A program made the translations under genes and the position numbers. From DASUFH01 sp036274645 (GTDB taxonomy: Bacteria > Acidobacteriota > Terriglobia > 20CM-2-55-15), in NCBI GenBank assembly GCA_036274645.1, contig DASUFH010000102.1:1-8013 (forward strand): a stretch of 8,013 bases of DNA, written 5' to 3'. Position 1 is the stretch's first letter. Each line of letters starts with the position of its first letter. Below the pieces are notes generated by a model. That model searched no databases and was not told the DNA's origin. It was given only the letters and a program-made list of their open reading frames with translations. Positions 1 to 4,011 of this stretch are shown here, one piece after another.

Positions 1-802
1 GATACACGCGATGGTCCAGCTTGTTTTTCGTGCGGCTGCCGGGAATGGTCCACCAGCGTGACTCCAGGTCAAACTCGCTCCAGGCCGCGCCCATGATCTC
101 GCCGCCACGCTGGGCGGTCAGCAGGCGCAGCTTGTACAGATCGGCAATCGCGGTGGACGTGGACGCGTCCAGCGCTTTCCAAACGGCCCTTATTTCGTCG
201 TTCGTCAGGCAGCGCGTTCTCGATTTTTCCGGCGCCGGTGGTTGCAGCCGCAGGCATGGCGTCGACTCCAGCAGACCCGCGCCGATCGCCCAATTGTAGA
301 TTCCGCGGATACAGGCCAGGACGCGATTGGCCATGACTGGCGCATCTGCCGCGACCGTCTGCAGCATCGCGCCAATATCGGAGCGTTTGACGTCTTTCGC
401 CGCCGCATGTTCAAACCGGGGATTCAGGTAGACGTCGACGATCCGCGCATCCTCCCGGATGCTGCGCTTGTGTTTCTTCGCGTCCAGGTATTGGGCGGCC
501 AGTTCGCCAAATGTGCCAGCCTCGCGCGCCGCCTTCTTCTCGGCCGCGGGGTCCGCTCCGAGTTGGATGGCGCCGCGTTTCTTCTGCCCCTGTTTCCGCG
601 CGTCGTGCAGGCCGATGGCCGGGAATGACCCGATCGTGAGCCGCCGCCGCCGCTTCCCGGCGTAGTACATGAGCGTCCAGCTTTTGGCTCCTGACGGCGT
701 AACCCGCAGTGTGAGGCCGGGACAGTCGGTGTCGTGATAGTCGCGCCGCTTCGGGCCGGGCTTAAGCGTCTCTACCCACTTCGCATTCATTTTCAGTTTC
801 AT
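1..802 (-). CDS. int: P4-type tyrosine recombinase/integrase (C-terminus beyond left edge)
   Basis: A site-specific recombinase that would integrate and excise the element ending here. The frame is open from the ATG at 802 to the left edge, giving 267 residues of a family usually about 400 long. Residues about 8-90 fit the N-terminal arm-binding domain of P4-like integrases (DUF4102), with 'GLTLRVTPSGAKSW' and 'LTIGSFPAIGLHDAR'. Residues about 97-185 fit the helical core-binding domain. The catalytic domain then starts, with the first catalytic Arg in 'LTAQRGGEI' (R232) and the beta-hairpin Lys in 'SRTKNK' (about K259). The His-x-x-Arg motif and the Tyr nucleophile fall outside the window, so activity cannot be judged. 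The start is supported by AGGAGA about 11 nt upstream; a second ATG is four codons in. The gene reads away from the tRNA-Thr fragment, with its 5' end facing the att core, as in P4-type elements. Confidence 0.93.
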   Translation of the reverse strand, partial: MKLKMNAKWVETLKPGPKRRDYHDTDCPGLTLRVTPSGAKSWTLMYYAGKRRRRLTIGSFPAIGLHDARKQGQKKRGAIQLGADPAAEKKAAREAGTFGELAAQYLDAKKHKRSIREDARIVDVYLNPRFEHAAAKDVKRSDIGAMLQTVAADAPVMANRVLACIRGIYNWAIGAGLLESTPCLRLQPPAPEKSRTRCLTNDEIRAVWKALDASTSTAIADLYKLRLLTAQRGGEIMGAAWSEFDLESRWWTIPGSRTKNKLDHRVY

Positions 803-850
803 GCCGGTAAGTTCTCCTGATGCCCCGTCAGTTCTCGGGCCGTTTTGGCT

Positions 851-870
851 CGGGGTTCCATCGGGGTTCC
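851..870 (+). repeat. direct repeat of cggggttcc, 11-bp spacing
   Basis: The 9-mer cggggttcc occurs at 851-859 and 862-870, one DNA helical turn apart. A looser copy (7 of 9) is at 922-930. It lies just upstream of the integrase gene. It could bind a directionality factor or regulator of int, but no protein is assigned. Confidence 0.45.
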
Positions 871-885
871 GTTTCGCTGAAACTT

Positions 886-960
886 ACCGCACAGCCTGCA
901 CAGAATGCAAAACAATAAATACGGGGTTTTACAGGCGGTTGACTGTTCAGGCTGTGCAGG
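886..960. promoter_or_regulatory. candidate integrase arm-type binding sites (inverted tandem pairs)
   Basis: On the plus strand cctgcacag is at 895-903, directly preceded by a looser copy at 886-894 (accgcacag, 7 of 9). On the minus strand cctgcacag (952-960) and cctgaacag (943-951) form a second tandem pair. The two pairs face each other across about 39 bp that include an AT-rich stretch (904-921). The 10-mer gcctgcacag (894-903) has an exact inverted partner at 952-961. Tandem short sites between int and the att core are typical of arm-type sites read by the integrase N-terminal domain. That role is inferred from position and pattern. The int promoter probably lies in the same region. Confidence 0.5.
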
Positions 961-974
961 CCGGAGCGTTGTAC

Positions 975-1021
975 GCTGATTCGTAATCAGCAGGTCAGCG
1001 GTTCAAGTCCGCTCGCCGGCT
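975..1021 (+). tRNA. 3' part of tRNA-Thr(CGT), attachment-site remnant
   Basis: Positions 975-979 (gctga) and 987-991 (tcagc) form a perfect 5-bp anticodon stem. The loop is ttcgtaa, with anticodon CGT at 982-984, reading the Thr codon ACG. A 5-nt variable loop (992-996) is followed by a perfect T-arm: agcgg 997-1001, loop ttcaagt, ccgct 1009-1013. The 3' acceptor strand cgccggc is at 1014-1020 and the discriminator T at 1021; CCA is not encoded. A normal D-arm is missing upstream. It therefore looks like the displaced 3' segment of a tRNA gene at an integration junction (attR-like), not a working tRNA. Recombination probably occurs in the shared segment between the anticodon loop and the 3' end. 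Confidence 0.8.
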
Positions 1022-1136
1022 TCTTTCCTCACTCGCAAATCTCATTCGAAGTTTTTTGGTTTCCCAACGGCCTCCTGTTTTACAGGTCTTCAGTTCCGGC
1101 GCCAGAAGTGCCACCCTATCCTTAGAGGAGTGATTT
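1022..1136. other. short gap between tRNA fragment and next gene
   Basis: Presumed first chromosomal sequence after the element. The only structure seen is a small perfect inverted repeat, cctgt/acagg with a 3-nt loop (1074-1086). No convincing promoter was found for the gene at 1137, although one must lie here or further left. Confidence 0.4.
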
Positions 1137-1502
1137 ATGGCGAACAAGAAGGCGCGACCCAAAAAGCCAGGGCGCTCCGGCGCATCGCGACAGGAAGGTA
1201 AACGCGAGCCGCGCAGTCTTGAACCTTCGACATTGAGTCGCGTCGCATCCATCAGTCGTTCTCCGCTTCCCAGACGCGGAACCGGGGCTGCGGCATCGGG
1301 CCAGTCCGGAGATGTTCAGGGTTTGTCACGCATTCCGGATGTCGATTCGGAAAGCGTGGAAGAACTTGTCGAGGAGGGCCAGTTTTACGAAGCGGAAGTC
1401 GTGAGTGGCGTTGAGAACGCCCCGGATCCGGATCAGGCGCCGCTGCGAGTGCATGAAAGGCCCGAGGACGATATTCGGGAAGAGTATTCGGGCGAAGACT
1501 GA
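1137..1502 (+). CDS. small charged protein of unknown function
   Basis: I cannot name this 121-residue protein. A good ribosome-binding site (GAGGAG, 6 nt before the ATG) supports the start. Residues 1-50 are Lys/Arg/Ser/Pro-rich and probably disordered ('MANKKARPKKPGRSG'). Residues 70-121 are strongly acidic and contain 'SVEELVEEGQFYEAEVVSGVE' split over 72-92, followed by 'PEDDIREEY' (109-117). The acidic half looks like a compact conserved module, the basic half like a nucleic-acid- or partner-binding tail; both are inferences. There is no signal peptide or membrane segment. It is the first gene on the chromosomal side of the junction, 44 nt before another small plus-strand gene, so the two may be co-transcribed. 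Confidence 0.75.
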   Translation: MANKKARPKKPGRSGASRQEGKREPRSLEPSTLSRVASISRSPLPRRGTGAAASGQSGDVQGLSRIPDVDSESVEELVEEGQFYEAEVVSGVENAPDPDQAPLRVHERPEDDIREEYSGED

Positions 1503-1546
1503 ATCGCGCATCTCCTCAGTGTCGAGCTACAGATCATTGAGACGGC

Positions 1547-1744
1547 ATGAAGGTAAAGGGCAGAACATGGTTGATCTGGGCCGTTGTCGCCGGTCTCTGG
1601 GCGGGACAGCGGCTGTGGCGCCGGCGCCGTGAAAAACAACTGGCGTCCTTGTCCACGTTCGATGCGGTTGAAGAGGCTTCCGTCGAGTCGTTTCCCGCGA
1701 GCGACGCGCCGTCGTGGAATCCCGGAAGCGTGCGTACAGGATAG
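1547..1744 (+). CDS. small single-pass membrane protein with SFPASD-type tail
   Basis: A 65-residue protein. Residues about 8-22 (WLIWAVVAGLWAGQR) form one short hydrophobic helix, followed by a basic stretch (WRRRREK, 24-30) that should keep the rest on the cytoplasmic side. Residues 41-57 read VEEASVESFPASDAPSW. This matches, from memory, a motif of the form 'EASxESFPASDPPxW' that recurs in many small bacterial proteins of unknown function. The ribosome-binding site is weak (a GAG about 5-6 nt before the ATG). It follows the preceding small gene in the same direction. Its stop is 6 nt from the stop of the convergent DUF5670 gene. Function unknown; a role in envelope or stress physiology would be a guess. 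Confidence 0.7.
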   Translation: MKVKGRTWLIWAVVAGLWAGQRLWRRRREKQLASLSTFDAVEEASVESFPASDAPSWNPGSVRTG

Positions 1745-1750
1745 GTGCCT

Positions 1751-1900
1751 CTAAAGGGGATTCCGTCCCTGGATGATCCGAATCAATGCGGCAACGATCG
1801 CGAGTACCAGCAGGATGTGAATGAATCCGCCGAGAGTATGGGCGGTGACCATCCCCAGGATCCACATCACCAGGAGAATCACGAAGATTGTCCAGAGCAT
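1751..1900 (-). CDS. lmo0937/DUF5670-type two-helix membrane miniprotein
   Basis: A 49-residue, very hydrophobic protein: residues 1-18 (MLWTIFVILLVMWILGMV) and about 24-42 form two transmembrane helices separated by a short TAHTLGG turn, with a basic end (RIIQGRNPL). Length and pattern agree with the lmo0937 family (DUF5670), whose function is unknown. An upstream in-frame ATG at 2014 would add 38 hydrophilic residues. The start at 1900 is preferred because AAGGAG stands 6 nt before it and family members begin at 'MLWTI'. The ribosome-binding site, start codon and first ten codons are duplicated just upstream (see the repeat at 1870-1974), so an extra start competes with this one. It converges on the small plus-strand gene to its left. 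Confidence 0.85.
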   Translation of the reverse strand: MLWTIFVILLVMWILGMVTAHTLGGFIHILLVLAIVAALIRIIQGRNPL

Positions 1901-1974
1901 GCGCTTCTCCTTGCTGAGAAGATTCCCAGGAGAATCACGAAGATTGTCCAGAGCATGCGCTTCTCCTTGTTGAG
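1870..1974. repeat. 49-bp tandem duplication over a translation start
   Basis: Positions 1870-1918 are repeated at 1926-1974 with one difference (C1914 versus T1970), a period of 56 bp. Each copy carries AAGGAG, the ATG and about ten codons of the DUF5670 gene. The near-identity suggests a recent event. Confidence 0.95.
1879..1956 (-). CDS. 25-codon overlapping upstream ORF made by the duplication
   Basis: The outer copy of the duplicated start has the same AAGGAG and ATG. Because the period (56 bp) is not a multiple of three, it reads out of frame into the real gene: ten copied residues (MLWTIFVILL), then GIFSARRSACSGQSS and a TGA. This stop lies about 20 nt past the true ATG at 1900, so ribosomes starting here would run over the real start. 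It is probably a by-product. It could lower or couple translation of the downstream gene. Confidence 0.3.
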   Translation of the reverse strand: MLWTIFVILLGIFSARRSACSGQSS

Positions 1975-2001
1975 TGCGCGAAGTGGACTGTGCGGGGTTC
2001 C

Positions 2002-2037
2002 GGGTGACGGTCACCCAGGGCGAATCCCGGGGTGACC
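2002..2037. terminator. GC-rich alternative hairpins after the RRM gene
   Basis: On either strand, 2009-2037 can fold into a stem of eight pairs (ggtcaccc with gggtgacc), one mismatch and three more G-C pairs around the 5-nt loop cgaat. An alternative, mutually exclusive hairpin uses gggtgac (2002-2008) with gtcaccc (2010-2016). The structure begins 13 nt past the RRM stop in transcription order. No T-run follows, so it is at best a weak or factor-assisted terminator, or an operator/attenuator for the DUF5670 gene downstream. Confidence 0.4.
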
Positions 2038-2050
2038 TGCGCGCGAGGAT

Positions 2051-2332
2051 CTAGGCAGCTGTGTAGCTGACGTCACGGCCGGCCCCGCGGGGTGTCGCGG
2101 CATTGACGGTGAGAACGCGTCCGGCCAGACGCTGGCCGTTGAGTCGTTCTACGGTGGACTTCAAATCCGACGCGTCCTGAAGTTCAACAAAGCCGAACCC
2201 CCGGGAGTGACCGGTCACGCGGTCGCGGATCACTTGCGCGGATGTCACGGTATGTCCGTGCTCTTCGAACCAGCGTTGCAGCTCTGTTTCGCCGCACGCA
2301 TGCGGTATGTTTCCGACGAACAATCTCAACAT
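2051..2332 (-). CDS. RRM-domain RNA-binding protein
   Basis: A 93-residue protein made almost wholly of one RNA recognition motif, like the small RRM proteins (Rbp) of cyanobacteria and some other bacteria, which bind single-stranded RNA. RNP2 is at residues 3-9 (RLFVGNI) and RNP1 at 44-51 (RGFGFVEL). The aromatic RNA-stacking residues F5, F46 and F48 are all present, and the rest of the beta-alpha-beta pattern ends at about residue 79. A short tail (PRGAGRDVSYTAA) follows. The ATG at 2332 is chosen over the one at 2347 because GGAGGGG stands 6 nt before it and the 2347 codon overlaps that site. It precedes the DUF5670 gene on the same strand with hairpins between them. RNA targets and regulation cannot be seen. 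Confidence 0.93.
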   Translation of the reverse strand: MLRLFVGNIPHACGETELQRWFEEHGHTVTSAQVIRDRVTGHSRGFGFVELQDASDLKSTVERLNGQRLAGRVLTVNAATPRGAGRDVSYTAA

Positions 2333-2560
2333 TTCTATCCCCTCCATGACGGGGCCTAATCTGACAGCCTCGCCTTGTGTTCACCCTCCGCACACGGAAT
2401 ACCAACGATGGTTCACGTTGGAACCCGTGAAGAAACGCGGGTGATTGCCGGGGCGCCGCTCCGCGATGTGCTTCGTTGCGGCAGCAGCGTGTCCAGCTTC
2501 AGAACACCGGTGACAGTTTTTTGCGCGTTTGGCGGAAAAAAGCGCCGCGTGGACTTGCGC
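2333..2560. other. intergenic stretch, RRM gene upstream region
   Basis: This gap should contain the promoter of the minus-strand RRM gene, but no clear -35/-10 pair stands out. One small hairpin is visible (ccaacg 2402-2407 with cgttgg 2416-2421). No credible gene was found. Confidence 0.4.
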
Positions 2561-2561
2561 T
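2536..2561 (-). terminator. weak possible terminator after the BadF-type gene
   Basis: On the minus strand agcgc (2561-2557) can pair with gcgct (2545-2541), with a run of six T (2541-2536) at its 3' side. The stem is only 5 bp with an 11-nt loop and overlaps the stop codon, so this is a tentative call at the end of the penicillin-binding-protein operon. Confidence 0.3.
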
Positions 2562-3424
2562 CAAGGGAAGAGCGTACGTCCCCAGGCGATGGCGCCGCGT
2601 TCAGGCGACTGGATCGGCGCGATGAAATCGAGTCCGATCAACTGGCGCATGAGCGGATCGGCGCCAATGGATCCCACGATCGATCGGGGAAATGTCCGGG
2701 CGTCGATCTTCCGGTCTGCCGCCAGCGCCAGAGCTCGCAGGTGTGCGGCCGCCTGGTCAATGATGCGGCGGGCTGGCTCCTCGGGGTAGTGTTTGATAAC
2801 CACGGGAGCAAGCGAGGCAATCTGCGAGACCCCGATCCCGCCGGACGCCCACCGGGAGACGATTTCCGATACGGCGCGGACTTCCAGGGCGCGTTCAACC
2901 TTTGCTACGAAGTCCGGATATTCCTGATGGTCGGCGGCGCGGAGAGCTTCCCGGACCGCTTCCCGCCCGATCCAGAATCCACTCCCCTCGTCGCCGAAGA
3001 CCGGTCCCCAGCCTCCCACACGAATCATCGCGCCGTCGGGACGCCGCGTCAGGGCAATGGATCCGGTGCCGGCAATTACCAGGGTTCCCGGCGCAAGGCC
3101 GAGCGCGCCGACATAAGCGATGAAGACGTCGGTTTCAACCACGATGCGGGCCCGGGGGACCAGCGTCTGGAGGGTTTCACTGAAGAAGCGCGCGTTTTCT
3201 CTGGAGCCGGCGCCGGCGAAGCCGCCGCAAACCACGTCCGGTAGCGCCGGCAATTGCGCGATGCCCTGCGACAAGGATTCACCGGCGAGTGTTTTGCCGA
3301 CAGACAGCCAGTTGGAAGGGCCGGTCTCGACTCTGGCCAGTTCGCGGTCGTCACGGTCGACCAGCAGAAAGCGAGTGCGCGAGCCGCCTCCGTCAATGCC
3401 CAGCCGCAACTCGTCAGCGGTCAT
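2561..3424 (-). CDS. BadF/BadG/BcrA/BcrD-family ATPase, likely amino-sugar kinase
   Basis: A 287-residue cytoplasmic protein of the ASKHA (actin/hexokinase) fold. Visible motifs: phosphate-1 loop GIDGGGSRTR (9-18), GFAGAG (68-73), a probable catalytic Asp in ETDVFIAY (D99), phosphate-2 IAGTGS (117-122), GGWGPVFGDEGSG (137-149) and a C-terminal GSIGADP (251-257). This is the pattern of N-acetylglucosamine kinase-like members, and the length fits. The 2-hydroxyacyl-CoA dehydratase activators of the same superfamily carry a Cys cluster for an Fe-S site, which I do not see. Sugar kinase is therefore more likely. The ATG overlaps the stop of the upstream gene (ATGA). Being last in a cell-wall gene set, it may phosphorylate GlcNAc or MurNAc freed by wall turnover, as MurK-type kinases of this family do; that substrate is an inference. 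Confidence 0.85.
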   Translation of the reverse strand: MTADELRLGIDGGGSRTRFLLVDRDDRELARVETGPSNWLSVGKTLAGESLSQGIAQLPALPDVVCGGFAGAGSRENARFFSETLQTLVPRARIVVETDVFIAYVGALGLAPGTLVIAGTGSIALTRRPDGAMIRVGGWGPVFGDEGSGFWIGREAVREALRAADHQEYPDFVAKVERALEVRAVSEIVSRWASGGIGVSQIASLAPVVIKHYPEEPARRIIDQAAAHLRALALAADRKIDARTFPRSIVGSIGADPLMRQLIGLDFIAPIQSPERGAIAWGRTLFP

Positions 3425-4011
3425 CGAGCCCAGCCGGGCAGTCCTCCGGAGCGCCGCAGATCCTCTTCGAGGCCGGCGATCTTCTGGCGGGCGTTCGCTT
3501 CGCGGCCGCGCGCCGCTTCCAGATCGGCGTTCAGGCCATTGAGGCGGGCGGTCATTTGACCTTCCTTGTTGAAGAGGTCATCCCGGACCAGAAAGTCCTT
3601 GTTCGCTTGCGCGACCTGGAGTTCCAGCGCCTGCCGTTCGGATTCCGCGCGTTTCAGGTCTGCCCGCGCTTCGGCGAAGGCCGCGCGCCACCAGGCCTCA
3701 TCGTGTTTTGAATCCTCCGCCGGTTTGGCGCCGGGCTTCGCGTCCGTTCCAGTTTCCGCCGGTTTGGCGCCGGGCTTTGCATCCGATGCAGGTTCCGCTG
3801 GTTTTGTGGCTTGTTCAGAAGGGGGCGGCTCCACCGGTCTGGGGGCCGACTTGGGTAGCGCTTCATTGGTGATTACGGTGGCTTCAGGCATGTTCTTCTT
3901 GCGTTCCCGTTCCTGGCGGGCCAGGTCGGCCAGAGACTGTCCGCTGGCAACGCCGGCGGCGGCAAAGCTCACCGTCAAGATTGCAATCGCGATCCGGCTC
4001 ATCCGGTTCAT
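3421..4011 (-). CDS. secreted/periplasmic coiled-coil protein of unknown function
   Basis: A 196-residue protein. Residues 1-24 form a signal peptide (MNRMSR, hydrophobic core IAIAILTVSFAAAGVA, cleavage probably near ASG-QS). The mature protein starts SLADLARQERERKK (26-39), an opening seen on secreted proteins of Acidobacteria and relatives, as I recall. Residues about 53-101 are a Pro/Ala/Lys-rich linker with a 13-residue tandem repeat (DAKPGAKPAE at 77-86 and 90-99). Residues about 104-187 are a long charged helix, probably a coiled coil. The ATG overlaps the stop of the penicillin-binding-protein gene (ATGA), with GGGAGG 5 nt before it. Its own stop overlaps the next ATG. It may be an envelope scaffold or partner of the penicillin-binding protein, judged only from position and shape. 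Confidence 0.8.
   Translation of the reverse strand: MNRMSRIAIAILTVSFAAAGVASGQSLADLARQERERKKNMPEATVITNEALPKSAPRPVEPPPSEQATKPAEPASDAKPGAKPAETGTDAKPGAKPAEDSKHDEAWWRAAFAEARADLKRAESERQALELQVAQANKDFLVRDDLFNKEGQMTARLNGLNADLEAARGREANARQKIAGLEEDLRRSGGLPGWAR
3716..3784 (-). repeat. 39-bp period in-frame coding repeat
   Basis: Positions 3716-3745 are repeated at 3755-3784 with 28 of 30 bases equal, giving two DAKPGAKPAE blocks in the linker of the coiled-coil protein. A worn third copy (PAEPAS) adjoins. The period is 13 codons, so copy number can change without a frameshift. Confidence 0.85.

Larger units (their letters stand above)
1..1021. mobile_element. end of an integrative element at a tRNA-Thr site
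   Basis: The segment holds an integrase gene, a regulatory/attachment region with short repeats, and a tRNA 3' fragment in that order. This is the normal make-up of one end of a genomic island or prophage integrated in a tRNA gene. The fragment reads left to right and lacks its 5' half, so the element lies to the left and resident chromosome should start after 1021. Boundaries are inferred from the tRNA homology. The cargo is not visible. Confidence 0.7.

Noticed and set aside
242..628. 128-codon plus-strand frame in the integrase region
   Set aside because: Antisense to the integrase, which has clear family motifs. No domain was seen in this frame.
926..1086. 10-bp direct repeat gttttacagg (926-935 and 1077-1086) as att repeats
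   Set aside because: It brackets the tRNA fragment but is short and AT-poor in context. The tRNA 3' segment is a far better att core, and chance recurrence is plausible.
995..1252. 85-codon minus-strand frame over the tRNA fragment
   Set aside because: It overlaps the tRNA-Thr remnant and the start of the 121-aa gene, has no recognisable motif and a composition typical of a shadow.
1901..2014. N-terminal extension of the DUF5670 protein to the ATG at 2014
   Set aside because: The extra 38 residues are hydrophilic, run through the duplicated segment out of its coding frame, and are foreign to the family. A good ribosome-binding site stands before the ATG at 1900.
2515..2541. T6...A6 inverted repeat as a terminator
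   Set aside because: The order is T-run, stem, A-run, opposite to a bidirectional intrinsic terminator, and the stem has a G-G mismatch. Only the T-run after the minus-strand stem at 2557-2541 was kept as a weak candidate.
2375..3244. 289-codon open frame on the plus strand
   Set aside because: Antisense to the BadF-family gene, with low-complexity Arg/Gly/Pro composition and no domain. It is a codon-bias shadow.
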